Assembly (NCBI GenBank): GCA_026874595.1
Contig: CM049310.1
Coordinates: 37,217,558 to 37,281,557 of the forward strand
From: Sipunculus nudus
Taxonomy: Eukaryota; Annelida; Sipuncula; Golfingiida; Sipunculidae
Reading direction: 5' to 3'
Length of the DNA: 64,000 nt
Positions 1-15,300 of the stretch are shown piece after piece. The position numbers were made by a program, and so were the translations under genes. The notes under the pieces were generated by a model. The model did no database searches, was not told the DNA's origin, and saw nothing but the letters and a program-made list of their open reading frames with translations. Position 1 is the stretch's first letter, and every line of letters starts with the position of its first letter.

Positions 1-165
1 TAGATATAACTTGTATCACAACTCAAGTAGGCTTACCAGCCCAATTATCCAATTGCCTAGTGAGTCGGGCTGTCACGGCTACTTTCATATATACTTGATA
101 CAACTAGTAAAAGAATGGGCAACTTTAAATATTATGTAATATAAATAAATGAAAATATTACTAAC

Positions 166-310
166 CATTTTCACACCTATCTCCCATGAACCCCAATGGG
201 CAGGCACAAGTGAAGGTTTGTTGTTCTTCCTGAGAAACGCAGATGGCAGCACCTGCACATGAGTGGTCTCTGCACAAACTGGGTGTCTCACAGATAGGTC
301 CATGATACAT
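166..310 (-). CDS. eys: eys exon 38: EGF 37 (end)-38, last exon in window
   Basis: Residues 3388-3435, phase 0 in, 1 out. Codes [19 protein letters not shown] and [17 protein letters not shown]. Acceptor atgtttatag, donor gttagt at 165, so further exons (expected LamG5 and stop) lie left of the window. Confidence 0.88.
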
Positions 311-3300
311 CTATAAACATTAATTAACAGATCAGAAAGTAAAATGACCACAAAAATCATATTAAAAAAAAACTTTAAATGTAAAATATAACCTTGATCA
401 ATGCTGTAAGGTTACTTTAATCTGAAAGGGCACTGCACTTAATTTCATAAATTTAAGCTACATTATTAACTGACATACTTAAAATCAACAAGCCTTAAAA
501 ATTATTTCACTATTAATATTAACAACTGAGACCTATGACTGAAATGGTTATACATTTGAGACCTCAGTCCAAATTAGGTGTTATATATAACCACCTGGCA
601 CAAGAACAATCCATAGAAATTATGAATAATTGTGTTAAAATAGAAAGACCAGTGACCATTAATCATGAAGGATGAAAACAGACAAAGCTATGGACTGTAT
701 CACCATGGCTGAGTCACCTAAGAATGGCACATCACCAGAGACCGTCTTTGGCTTTGGTCATGGTCCTTCCTTTATGATCTTTTGTGAGATTCAGGACTGG
801 GAGATTTCATCTCTGTGAGAGTATCTTCCTGTCACTTGAAGCCAGCCAAAGTTAGTAACTTTTTTTCTGAGCCAGCCATGATGTTTTGGCCAAGATGACT
901 AAAGGATACTTCAATTTACTGTTTTGCAAAGGCTGGACTTAAATCTTCTCGCACAGATAATGGACCATATGACACAACCTGTACTTTATAGCAACAGATT
1001 TGGAAACACATAATACTTTTTTTGGTAAAAGATCTATCATTTCATGTAAAAGCATATATGGCACTTTAAGCAAAGGATGTGCCCAGTGATTAGAAAATAT
1101 ACACTGCACTTTTAGTAAAGGATGTGGCATTTTGAAACATAAACTGCACTTTTAGCAAAGGATGTGGCATTTGGAAACATAAACTGCACTTTTAGTAAAG
1201 GATGTGGCATTTGGAAACATAAACTGCACTTTTAGTAAAGGATGTGGCATTTGGAAACATAAACTGCACTTTTAGCAAAGGATGTGGCATTTGGAAACAT
1301 AAACTTCACTTTTCCTGCAACAGATGAGCCATTTTGAAACATAAAACAGCTCTTTTAGTAATACATGTATCAATTAGAAACATTAACTTTTTGGCCTAAG
1401 ATGTACCATATTCCAAAAAATAAATCTGCTCTTTTCGGCAAAAAAGGAAATTTGACTGCACATGATGGAATTTTTTTTGTTAAGAAGTACAGTTTGATTC
1501 CACTGGTATATCTAATGCCAAAACATGCAGTCAAATTTCCATTTCCTGTACTTCTGAGCAACGATGAAGCATCATAACACTACTACATTCCTGAGAAAGG
1601 CTAGACCATTTTGAAGTATAAATGTACTTTTTGGCAAAGGCTAGACTATGTGGAAGCTAGAACTCTACTTTCTGGTAAAGGCTAGACCATGTAGAAGCCT
1701 ATAAACTCTACTTATGTTTAGAAGCATAATTTCTACTTGTTGGCTTAAACTTGACTTTCTGGCATCCGCTAGGCCATTTGGAAGCTTAAACTACTTCCTA
1801 ACAAAGACTAGCCCATTTAGACGCTTACACTCTTTCTGTCAAAGAACAGACAATTTGGAAGCCTATAATCTCTATTTGTTGGCAAAGTCCAGATTCTGAA
1901 GCCTACACTCTACTTGGTTTACCGGCAGCAGAGGTTATTCCATACAGAAGCATAAACTGTACATTTTGACAGGCCCAGACAATTTGGAAGCATAAACTCT
2001 ATTTTTGGGCAGTGGCTAGACCACCTGTTGACATTTCAGCAAAGTCAGCACATGTGGTCACACAGATTCATTTACACATTCATTGACTGTTGGCTTGTTA
2101 CCTCCGTACAGTTGCAGTAGAAGCCTGAGGTCCTGTTTGTGTCCACTGAACAATTCCCACCATTTTTACATGCATGGAATCCACAGGCTGTTCCATCACA
2201 GTCCCCAATGTCAAGTCCCTCAGCTGCATCTGAAAAAAGTCACATTAAAACAGACACACGTTAATCAAAGATCTGACTGAGAGGAGGATAAGCATAGTTT
2301 AGTGATATGGATGTAGTGGTTTTACAGTGTCCCTAACTTATCAGGGCTAGCGGAATTACAGCTACCCTAAGTGTCACAGATGGATATGAAATCAGAGCTT
2401 AGTTTCACAGATGGGTTGAAATCACAGCTTAGTTTCACAGATGGACTGAATTCACAGTTGATAGTGTAACAGATGGAGTGAAATCACAGCTTAGTGTCAC
2501 AGATGGATTTGAAAACACAGCTTAGTGTCACAAATGGAGTGAAATCACAGCTTAGGGTAACAGATGGAATTAAATCAAAGCTGTGTAAGGGATGGACTGA
2601 AATCACAGCTTAGTTTCATGGATTGATTGAAACTACAAATGTGTCACAGATAGGTAAAAAGCAGCTTTGTGTCACTGATTGGCTGAAAGAAGAAATGTGT
2701 CACAGATGGATTAGAATTACGTGAATTATTACTAAGGTTCATTCTAACCTGTCTTTGTAAGCTGGAGCTGGCGACCATTGATCACCAGTTCCCTGATACA
2801 ACCCTGGTAACTGACTTGTTCCCCTTCCATTGCTTCTGGTTTCATAAATGCAAAGTCTGGTAATCCACCTGAAAGGAAAAGCAGATCTGTAAGGACAAGT
2901 AAAATTACAAGTTGAATGAAATACAGTGGAAACGCTCCAAAAGTGGACATCTCATTAAAGTGAATACCTCTATATAAAGCACACTTTTGGTATACTCATT
3001 AGTCTCTTCCCTTTTACAATATTTTTTTCATATTTATTTCATTAGAAACTCAAACATCTGCACTTTAATTACACAGTGCAAACTGCAGGACTAACTGTTT
3101 TTTGTCACTGTAGAAATGTCATCTTTTTGTCAATGTAGAGACAAATTTATAAAGTCATCTTATTTATGCATTTTATCATTCAATAATTTGTATATTCTTA
3201 CCAACATAGAGTAATGTATTCACATCAAGTAGCACACTTCCTGGTGTTCCTGAACCAGAGGTCATGTGACCATCAAGTATTATGTAACCATGGCTACCAT

Positions 3301-6300
3301 TCCTCCCTACCACCACCGTGTGCCACTCATCTGAAAGGTAATGATGAGTTTCATAATAATAGTTACCAACAAAGGTGAATGGAGGTTAGGTGTCTAGCCA
3401 TGTGAGTAAGTCTGTCTACTTGTCTGTCTCATAAAGAGATATAAAACAAGGGCTATAGGACCCGAAGCTCACTTGTGAATTTTTCCCATATTATAAAAAT
3501 GTACTAGTTAGAATTATTTTATTTCATACAAAAACGTTTTAATATCTAATAGTTATTACCACTGGAAAACTTGCAAAGAATTGTAATGGAATACAGGGAG
3601 TTCAGGGAAGAATTTTCTATAACATTGAACAACATGCCAATTTGACACAAAAACAAACATAAAATCACAAAAAATGTAGTTTAAGCTGCCAATTTTTGTT
3701 TGTGGCCTACATGGTCCATTTTACACTTATACACAAAATTTTGGGAGTTTCTGTCCAGGGATTGCTGAAAGAAGATGCACAGTTAACAGATTGCCACCAC
3801 ACCATGGGTATATCTTTTAACACAAGTTAGCTAAAAAAATATGATGGGTTTAAATGAGCCAAGGAGTGCTTTGAGATATATATAGAAAGTACGTTTTTAC
3901 TTATTCTGGATCAAAATGGAAATCCAGGCTAGTATTCTGGCTGTTTTTAATAAATCACTGAAAGCAGAGTAACTTGTGTTATCATCTAGTAATGTATATT
4001 CGTACTAGTAGGGCAGGTGAGTCTACTAAAAGCAAAAGATAGGCATTATCACCATGCTGATGATTTGATGCAAGTCTAGTTTTTGTGGAAGTGTGCTCTC
4101 TTCATATGTTGTCTTGTTACTTCGCAGTTTAACTGGATTTTTCAGAGATTAAATACTTTTTTGAGGGTTCTGTGGATGTGTGAGCCTTGAGCAATTGATT
4201 ATAGTTATATGGAAACCTAGCTGTGACTTCATCCTAGGGTACAGATAGGCAAAATGGGAGGATCTGTGGAGGCTGGTTATCAGTGTTAACTGGCCTGCTA
4301 TTCTTTGCTACTATCAAACATTAATATTATTTAAATCCAGTGTAATTTTTTTTACATGAACATGAAAAGGACTTTACTGCATATCATTGAAAGACCATCA
4401 TGATTCATAAAGCTGAAAATAAGTTAATAATATTTAATGTACTTATTTCAGTGCATCATTTGCACTTGTAACTTAACCACCCTACCTGAATCATTCCTGA
4501 TGACACGTGAGCTCCGGACGATTGTGACAGGGTCTGTCCCCAGGTTGTAGCGTAGCTGTACCTCCCCCTGATGAAGACTGAGGGAAAGGAAGTCCCTGCT
4601 GGATGGGCTGAGAAGCTGTGCCATGTACAGCAGTAGACCTGAGTCTGTACTGCGTGGCATAAACTGTATCTGAACCTCTGTACTGTCACCGATCCCCCTG
4701 ACTGGTGTGAATGCCATGTAGGATCTATTGCTGATGAAGTCAGCATCACTGATGTCCACTTCTGTTATGACAGTAATAATAATCTATAAGTCGAATTATC
4801 ACTTGCTGAGAAGCACAAACTCATGAAATATTAGTACAAAAGTAGGACAAATAGAAGATAAAGTATGACAAAAGTTGGACTCAGACCAAAAACTAGAAAA
4901 AATTGGGAAAAGTTGTAAAACTAAAACAGCCATTTATTAAGTTTTTAATTTTACTAGCTAGTATATTATACTGCAAAATATTCTTTCCACTTTAGTTGGA
5001 CATGTGTTTTTTTATGGTCTTATGAAACTGCAAATTTTCATATGCAAGTCTGGTAAAACAGAAGTATCAAATAAGCATTCACGTTCATTTTATACTGTTA
5101 GCTTACATAGATAATTACTCTTTAAATTTGGCTTCAATGCATAATTTAGTCTGACATTGCATAATTTATTCAAAATATGTCTTTAACTTTAATATGCTAA
5201 CTTAAACTTGACTTTTCGGATTATTTTATCATGCACTTAATATCCAAAGGGTTCCATCAAGAAACTATTGAAGTTTATGCATATAAACTGCACAATTTGT
5301 CCTATCTACATAACCAGCCAGTGAGCCTACATGCCTGCTTAATAAATCGTTTTCAGGATACAGTTTATCCAAGTATACACCTGCATATTCTACTGGATAT
5401 AGCACAGTACTTTACTTTTACTGAATATTTTCACAAACTCTGGGAATAATTCTTTAATTAATCATGCTACAGCTATATGTGGCTTTCAACTGTGACTTTT
5501 GGTGGGTTTTGTCAATATAATTAAGTTACTGACTCTCAGGTGGGATGGGGTAAAGGTTACTCACCCTCACCACAGCGAGGTCCCTGTCTTCCCAGCTGAC
5601 AATGACAGGTATACCCTCCACCTGACAGGGGGGAGCACACTGACCCCGGGGTACAGTCATGTCCTGAATGACAAGGGGTGATCTTCTCTGTACAGAGGCT
5701 TCCCATCCAACCGCTAGTACAGCTACACCTGAAGTAAAATTCATCATCATCATCATTACAATACATAGGACACCTGTGCAACTGCTGCTACAGTCACACC
5801 CTAAGTAAACATAATCATCTTTTTCACCATCATCATCATCACCACATCATTACTACAAAAATGGCTCATCATACAGAGAGTATCAAAACACCTGATTGGC
5901 ACTGCTACAGTTATATCTAAAGAAAAATAATCATCTTTCTCATCATCATCATCATGATCATTACCTCCATCATCACCACACAGAGGCCCCTTCTGCATAC
6001 ACATTAATGAACTCCAGTACATTCTAAATCAATTTGAAAACTAAATTAATTCGGAAACAGTATTTTCTGAAATTAATATATTTTTTTACATAACAATTAG
6101 AAACCAAAAACTTTCAATAGCCAGAGTGAAAATATATAATTATTACTAGCTGTCACATTGCCGATTTGCTGGAAGTCACCATCTAGCCTTTAACTGCACT
6201 GCATGGAAAACAATTTAGATATGTAAATCGCGCAAATCATCACTGAGAGAGAGCAGTGGGCCAAAATAGTGCAGGGTACCAGCAGGGGTTTCAGTAACAC

Positions 6301-9300
6301 GTACGTGCAGGGACTGCTGTAGGATTGCTTAAATGATTTAGCAATATTTTCTGAGGGAAGATATCTTGATAGCCCATGTTCCACCAAAGAAAATTCGGTG
6401 CTGACTGCATGCCTGGATTGCCGAGGTAAACAGACAGGTTGGGAACTAAGCTAGAAGACAATCGGTGGCGTTGTACATGAATAATAAAATCAGAGCGATG
6501 CTGTATTCATCCCGCTGGGCAATTGTACACAGTTGTAGTGAATGCTCAGGAATGTTCTTAAAATGCCTCTGCTATGGATGAATGAGCTTGTGTATCTACA
6601 AGCTGTCAGTAAACACAATAAATGGACTACTGGTCATAAACAAAACTAGATGTGTCGGTACGACACGAATGCCCCCGCCTGGGGCAAATTAGAAACATTT
6701 GTTAAATTTTGTAAAATTTTTTTAAGTTCAGGAGGTGTTGTATGGTCAAAAGTAGGTCAAGAAGGGCAAAATGCAAACTCGATCTGTAATGGGTCATTAT
6801 CAAGGAACACACCAAAAATCAGGCCAGTATGCAGGCATTGTGAAAAAAAGTCCATACATGTGCATTTTTCATAAAAATTTCTGTCTTTCATGAAATTTTC
6901 TATGTTCAGGATCTGTCATATGGTCAAAAATAGGTTAACTGGGACGAAACGCGAACTCGACCTGTAAGTGGTCATTATGTGCCCACAGACCAAACATTGG
7001 GCCAGTATCTGTAAGCATTGCATTGCGAAACTAGAATATTAGCAAAAGCTGGTAATCAGTTATAAATTTAAATTGGAGAGGTATGTACCATGTTTAAAAC
7101 AATCCACCAAATGCTTCCTGAGAAATATCCCCCTAAGTTTTTTTTCTATACTAAGCTCTGTGACCTTGAAAAGTAGGTCAAGACCACCCATCTTTGAACC
7201 TGACCAAGATTTTGTAAATATGATGCAAAAGCACTGAAGTAATGAAGTTCCTTAGTTGAATACCTTTTCAGATATCCTGCACAAAGGCCAAAATTGAAAA
7301 ATCCGATAAAATTTCATTAAAAAATCAGAAATTGCAGGTGACGCCACCAAAACTGTGCAGCACGTACAGACCATCGGTCCCAATGATCATAGTAAGTTTT
7401 GTGAAAATCCACACAATGATTCCTGAGATATAAGCTTCTGAGTGTTTTTCTATAATCAGCTCTGAAATGTAGAAAAATGGGTCAAGGTCACCCATCTTCC
7501 AACTTGACCGAGATTTTATCGATATACATCTACACTGAGGAAACAAAATTCAAACAGTGAATCCTTTTAGAGATATCCCGCTCACAAGGTAAAAGTTAAC
7601 AGACACGGAACGGACGGACGGATGGACACATGACAGACAGATGGACGGATAGACGGACAGCTTGGGTGACGACAATAGCCCATCAGCCTATGAGCTGAGG
7701 GCTAAAAACGGCTGTATATGTACATTTGTCATGAAAATTTATATTTTTCATGAAATTTTCTATGTTTAGGAGCCATAAAACAATCAAAAGTAGGTCAACC
7801 GGGACAAAACGCGAACTCGATCTGTAACTGGTCATTATCTGCATACACACCAAAATCAGGCCAATATCTGCAGGCATTGCTAAAAAAAGTCCGTACATGT
7901 GTATTTGTCATGAAAATTTCTTTTTTTCATGAAATTTTCTAAGTTAAGGAGCCGTAAATGGTCAAAAGTTGGTCAACGGGGAGGAAACGCGAACTCAATC
8001 TGTAACTGGTCAATATCTGCATACACACCAAAAATCAGGCCAATATCTGCAGGCATTGCGAAAAAAAGTCCGTACATGTGTATTTGTCATGAAAATTTCT
8101 ATTTTTTATGAAATTTTCTAAGTTAAGGAGCCGTAAAACGGTCAAAAGTAGGTCAACCGGGACGAAACGCTAACTCGATCTGTAACTGGTCATTATCTGC
8201 CCACACACCAAAAATCAGGCCAATATCTGCAGGCATTGCGAAAAAAAGTCTGTACAACTGTTTGATTTCGGAAGGACGGACATGGGTAAAACTATATGCC
8301 CTGGCCATTTTGTGGCGGGGGCATAAAAAAAAACAAGCATCCCAAGGTTGTCTGTTGCATATGAGCACAAGCTGAAATGTCACTTGTTGCAAAAACCCTG
8401 TTTTCAAAACTCTGGTTTATCAGCTGCTGACTTGCCACCAGGTGTCCTTGATGAATGTGTTTAGATTATTTTGGAGGGAACCCCACGTTATAAACTTGTG
8501 GATATAAACAAAATGAACAGCCTGTGTGTGGTGGGATCGACATTTTCAGGCTTATATTTATAAAAGGTTCAGGGGATCATCTTCAGTTAACAAACGTTGA
8601 AACAACAGGTATTGAAATGCACTGTTTTAACGGAACTCGTACTCACCTGAACGAAGCTTCAAGATCAATACATGTTCCTCCATTTTTGCAGGCATTAAGC
8701 TGACACTGACTGATGTTACACTGTCCTACATTTCTCCCATTAACAACGAGTGCCTGTGTGAGCTGAACCGTTCTGTAGCCCGCCCTCACAGAGACATCAT
8801 AGATGCATCCTGTACAGATGGGAGGACCTTATCCATTAGTGTAGTGTTAAATCATTTTCCCAGTCTTTGCATATGAAAGCACTATATGAAGCAATGTATC
8901 TCCTGAAGAATGGTTTTGGCATCAATATTTTGAAAATCAATTCATGCTTTTATTTTTTCACAGAACCTTGTGTGACATGTTTCAATTTATATATATTACA
9001 GATGTGGTCTAGATATGCTCAATACCCATTAGATAACAATGAAAATCTTGTTCTTCTCTTTGTTAATCAATAATTGCCCCTTTTTGCTGGACTCATCTGA
9101 CACATCTGGTTATGTTTAACTACTTGCAGACAGTGCAAGTCAGTGAGTATTTAATTTGGCAATTGTGTAATGGTTACATATTTCTACTAAGGTTTCAAAA
9201 AGTTCTTCTATATATGTGTGTATCAATGTCCATCAAACAATTTTTTAAACACACTAGACTCATACCAAGTTCATCTAGGACTTTCATCACATTTATACCA

Positions 9301-12300
9301 CAGTAGTATCTCAGAATGGTAAAAATTGCCAAGACACAACAGCCAATTGTGCTATAACTATAATGTTGATATATCAAAGAATCTATGTCCTTTCTATGGC
9401 TTTATATTAATTTTTATGACGAAACACTAAACTGTATTATATTCACAGTTTATTTCTGTCATATTATATGTCAACAACAATTTAAGTTTACCTTTGAAGG
9501 TATTTTGGAAGAATCTAACATTAGATTTTGCAAGCTCATCATAGCCTCCAATGAACAAGCTAGAATACACATTTAGACCAATCAGCTGTCCTGGACTCTG
9601 GCCTGTTACATTTGATTGGCTGTCCAGTTTTAGCCATCCATTTTTGTATTTCCTTCCCAGTTTCACCTCGTGAGATGTCAAGTTTGAAGAAATAGGCTCT
9701 ACACTTTTTATCATAACTGGGCCTAAAAAAAAATACAAGTTTGTATATGAAGTAAAAGGGTACAGGAAATAGCAATTCAAATGATGACAACCATGGACAT
9801 CCAGCAGACAACACACTTTTTTTATTTAAAAGTTAGCAGAACTGAGTCGTCTTTTTTATATAAAATTTTCTTTAAAAAATGAATTAAGTGTATTTGTTAA
9901 ATTGGCAAAATTCACAAAATTAAACTTCAGAGATTACCTTACTGATAGAGATGTAAATGAAATGAATATTTTTGAAGAAAAGCAAGTCACAGTTCATTCC
10001 ATATGATACTAAACAGTATATATAAGCTCTAAAATTACAGCCATATCAGCTTAACACTGCTGTACCAACCTGACCCTAAGTCATACATAAATACAAGATG
10101 ACCGTCTTGAATTCCTACTGCCATGTAGTCAGTTCCAACTTGCTGACCTACAGAAATTTCAAAGGGATCACTGATAAAATTTATTTGTTTTACAATACCA
10201 TTTATATAAAACTGGTGAAATTTCAAAGGGATAAGTGATTAAAATTATTTGTATTATCAATAACATAAAAACAGTGTCAAGTTTCATCTATTTAAAATTA
10301 CTTTAATTATTTAGAACCAGGAATTCCTACCCATGAGAAAATGTTAATCAAATGGTTAGAAGTTATGAGATCCTTTTTTGTAAGGCAGCATGTATCAGCT
10401 TAATGAATGACATTCAAATAAAGACTGATCAAATTTTTTTTTTATTTAAAATTCTTAGCTCATAAAAATCAATAGATCATACTTATGATGAATAGTCAAG
10501 GCTGGGAAAGTTAACTTTAATATCTGAATTTCAAATCAAAAGTCTGCTCACCTGTCTGTCCACTGTACATCATGAGAGAATTAGCCATGCTTTGAGAAGT
10601 GTCTTGTAGTGTGAACCCAAACTGTAACTCAAATTCAGATTCCCAGTTTCTGACTGGAGGGAATGCCAGGTACGAGGGGTAGCCATACTGAATACCGTCA
10701 AAGAAGGGTCTGCTGATGTCCAGCTCTACAAATGTTATAAAGTATGACAAATAGCTTGCATTCAAGAACACACAAATATTCAATTCAATACTTTATTAAT
10801 ACGTTCATTTAATCTAAATTAATCTTAGGTGATGCCCTTTAATATCAGACAGCTGTTTCCAGTGATGTAAGTTAATTTAGCCCACTAAACTGATTCTGAG
10901 TACAAGTCCAAGTCACTCAAGCCCTAGCCTAAGTCTTATTACTGAAGGTTCTAACCCTAGTTCACCTTTTTTGAGTATAAGTCATTTGGTACCTGAATCG
11001 GAGTTCAATACAGATCTCCTTATCAAGAAAAAATTTTAAATGGAAATTTGGGATTATTGATAATTTGAGTGAATTTTTATGTTAGTTTACACATGCTTTT
11101 TATTTGAATGTTTTATTACATTTAGCTTCCCATGCGGAGCTACAGCTTGGTATATAGTCTTATTTTTCTGTTAGAATTCTAGAAATTCTGAATTTTGCAC
11201 ATGAACGTCAGTCTTTATAGTGTATTGTATTTTTTACTGAACTCAAGATGGACTCGGCCTGAATTCTCAAGAAAAGCCAAATCCAAGTCCCTAAAAAATG
11301 GACTCAAGTCCTACATCACTGTCTGTTTCCCTATTTGTTTAAATTTTCTCAATGATCGACCAGTTTGAGGTTAATTTTAAAACTACTATTTCAATAAAGT
11401 AAATTGATGAGTCAACTGGTCATGATGTTCAGCTGAATGTTCAAATTCAGGTACCTGCCATGTTAAATTTGAAGTTTATGTGACAAACATGTGAGATATA
11501 TACCATGTTTAAAGTCAAATGAAAGAGCTTAATGAATGAAACATATTTATATGTATAAATAATTTTTTTTCTGCAATCCAAAAGGCTGACCTGGATTTTC
11601 TTTTGTTATGTCTGGAATACCTCAATCTACTGAAATTAGAGTACTGTTATAACAGGTATGATAATTAATTTCATCAGTCTCACCTCTCTCACAGCTGAGT
11701 CCGTGTCTACCATAAGGACATAAACAGACATATCCCGCTTCATCCCTCAGGTGTATACAAGTACTTCCCTGAGCACATGGGTCAAGGTCACAGGGTGTTT
11801 TTTGGCACATTGCTCCCTGGTAACCATGATGACATGTGCAATGCCAACCTTTTCCAGACTCATGCCTGCCAGATCATGAAAACCATAATGAAAAAGAGAT
11901 GTATTGTATGTAAAACAACAACTATGAAAATAATGACTTTTAAATCAATCCTTAAAAAATGCTCCCCTGTCTACTCTCATCTTAACAGAAAATATCCAAA
12001 TTATATGATGACCTCATTATAGTGTATTTGTTTTTAATTCCACACTGAAATTCATTAAAACATTTCTCAACTGAATATCACAACTTTTTTCTTTTCAGCA
12101 GTTCTTTTTCTGTGATAAGATGTTTTCATATAAAAAAAAAACAATTTTAAAGATTTTTTTAAAAGATCATCAATATAACATGGTCAGATTAATGCTGAAA
12201 TTAATCCAAGTATGAGCAAAACAGATTTAAGCCACAAACTATAAAATCTGAGTGGTAATTTCTTTGATACCTGATGGTATGACCTGGTAATACATAACAA

Positions 12301-15300
12301 AGTTATACCTTGAAATAGTTGATAACAGCCTTTGAATTGTTAAGGGGTCTTGGATTTAATTTAATTTTAAATTATTGCCTTTAAATTTGATTCTTTGTCT
12401 TTACTTAACAATAACACTAAGGGGTCTTGGATTTGATTTGATTTTAAATTATTGCCTTTCAATTTGATTCTTTGTCTTTACTAAACAATAACACCATTTT
12501 CATTAGACATATATAGCATGACTGATATATTCAGTTTTCTTCTCAGATGATGCTGTAATGATCCTTAATGAGCAATAAATATAAAATATACTCTTATCCA
12601 TTACTGCACCAACATCTTATATAGGATACATGGCAACTTTCTTTGGTAAATGACTATGATAACTACATCATGTTTATTGTTTTCTGTCCTGATATGGTAT
12701 AAGGTATGAGCCTGAGAAAAAAAAAAACATAAAATCCAAAGAAAATGCAAAATTGAGATTTACTGATTATTGCAAGCCCAATTCAATTATGAATGAAGGA
12801 CTGACTTAGATTCAATGTATTGATTAACTGCTAGGAATCATTCACAGAAATTTCTTCATAATCATACTCACACATTGCAGCTACCATTGTTCAAACAGGG
12901 TTGATAGCTGCATGCAGGGACATTGCATTCAACCACGTTTTGCCCTTGTACACTTTCCTGGAAAACCAGTCTAGTTCTATTGTTCACATGCAGATGGCGC
13001 ATGCAGCCAGTAAAACCTTTGACTGTTAAGGCACCTGAGAAAGCACTCATACCATTGGGCAGACCACCCAAATAAAGCACTTTTGACCTGAATGGTGTCA
13101 CCTGATCTGTACCAGTCAAGGTCATATTTGTAGGTTCAAGGTCATCCACCTGAAGACTTGCAGTGCAAGATGAGTCAGTAAATGTCTGTCTAAAATTTAA
13201 AAGAGCAAAAAACAGAATTGATTAATACTCCATGTTAAATGCAAGTTAGATGGATAATAAATTACAACAAACTTACATTTTTTATGTAGGTTAATGAAAT
13301 TAAATTGGTGGTTCTGCAAACTAAATATATGTTGTGATTGTTACTTTTAATCTGTCAGTATGCAGAAAACAATATCAGCTGCACACAAAATATAAACGGT
13401 ATGCAGCAAACAGTATACACTGCACACAAAATATAAAAACATACAAATTTAGGCCACAAGAATTTAATAATTAAGCTATATTTATAAGGAAGCACAACCT
13501 TTGACATTACTGATTACACAATGAAGTCCTGGTCATATTCTCCGTGATATGACTACAACTGGTTTTTAACAGACTACTGGTCTCTGGTGCCAAAGAAACA
13601 AAAGAAAGAAAAGTTTCTGATAAAAATTGCTGACTGTGAAACTATGGTGATTTACATGCAGACTGATTTAGAATTCCTAACATCTTGCAAAAACTCCACT
13701 GGCATCCCATGTGACAACACATCATCTATTTTTTTTTTTTCATTATATTTAAAGCTCTCCTTGGAGTTTTATTCATGTTTATATCAACTACTCCAAACCA
13801 ACTTGAAACAAAGAACTCTCCACTCAAACACAAAATTTCTTATTAAATTGCCTGCTTGTAATTTGTGAATATAGAGCACTGTAATACTCTTGAATGGAAT
13901 TCAATAAGATTAAAAAAAAACTCATCCAGAGTTGCTTGTTTTAATTAAAGGAAAGTTGAGACAATATAGTTCAGGATGGCATTCTTTTAATGTACTTGGC
14001 ATTTTATGTTGTACTTTTTTCATTAATTTTTTTACTTTCTTCAACAATTCTTAGTATTTTTTATATTTCTTGTGGCAAATGCACAATCTGCATTAACATT
14101 TTCCTCATGATGTAAAATATAGTTAACAAGGATTTCTTGTCACTTGTTTGTTGATAATCATATTTTGTTTCTGGCTTAAGCTTATTTATAAAAAATATCA
14201 TGATCTTCACCTCACACAGACAGTTGTAAGATTCCTGGAGTTTCCTGCTATTTGAGCATTCATGTGAAGGATGCTGCTCTGGCTGCATGAGAGTTGATAC
14301 TGTATGGTGCTGCCCTCTATCAACAGGTGAAGGAACCGACCTTCAGATGACATCTGGCTGTACAGGAGTGTCCCACTGGTTAAAGATGTTTTTACAGACA
14401 GGCATAGAGCTGTCACTGGCTCCCCTGTCTGTAATATCTCATGCTGGAGATAGGAGTGGCCAGAAAAAGATGGGAAGAAGATTGATGTTTCTGAAAAGTT
14501 GAATGAAAGCTGTCACTGCACAGATACAAGGTACAAGATTTATTCCACACCCATACTGGAATTTGCCTTGTGGGTGATATCACAAGACAGAGTGCTGATT
14601 GAAAAACAAATGCCATACCATGATTATAATAAAAAGAACAGTAAAAAAATGTAATAAGATAACGTACCCATTACAATATATTTACAAGGAACACTTTAGG
14701 AAGGAATGGTTCTATCTCAAGCTGACAGGATATTTTTGTCACTCAATGGCAGAAATAAATTTTACAGATTTTTAGAACTCAGTGAGCAAACAAAACAAAA
14801 CATCCCTTTCAAATTCAGTTGCAGATTATGGCAGTGACATTTTCAACATGGCTGAATTAATAATATTGCTCCAAATTACAGAGAGTGATAGTGCCATCAT
14901 CAAAGTTGGATTCCTTACCAGGCTTCTAATTTCAAAATTTGGCAGTGCCCTCACAAGAGAGAGTAATCCCTATACTTTTCTCCTTTGATACATCTGTTAA
15001 AAGAAATGTATATATGGAGACCAAATCATATTATTCTCCTTTTGGTTAAGTGTTAAATAGAAAAAAATAATGTGGTAGATGCATATACCTTGTTCACACA
15101 AGTCACCATGGTATCGAAATTTACAGTCACAGTGGTACCTTAGGTCACCGCCAGGTGTCACTATATTCCTGCAGGTGCCACCATGGGAACACCGAACATG
15201 GCTGCAGGTGGGGTTCGGTGTGGGGCTAGGGGGCATCACATCATCCGTACAATCACTGACATTTACCTGTAAATGATAAGGACAGACAGCGCTCAATGAC

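Noticed and set aside
85-360. A 91-codon minus-strand frame over exon 38
   Set aside because: It is a different frame from the EGF one; the cysteine pattern and splice phases fit only the frame giving [14 protein letters not shown].
14491-15000. A LamG2 exon sought between exons 25 and 26
   Set aside because: All minus-strand frames there hit stops; the missing domain start was found at the head of exon 26 instead.
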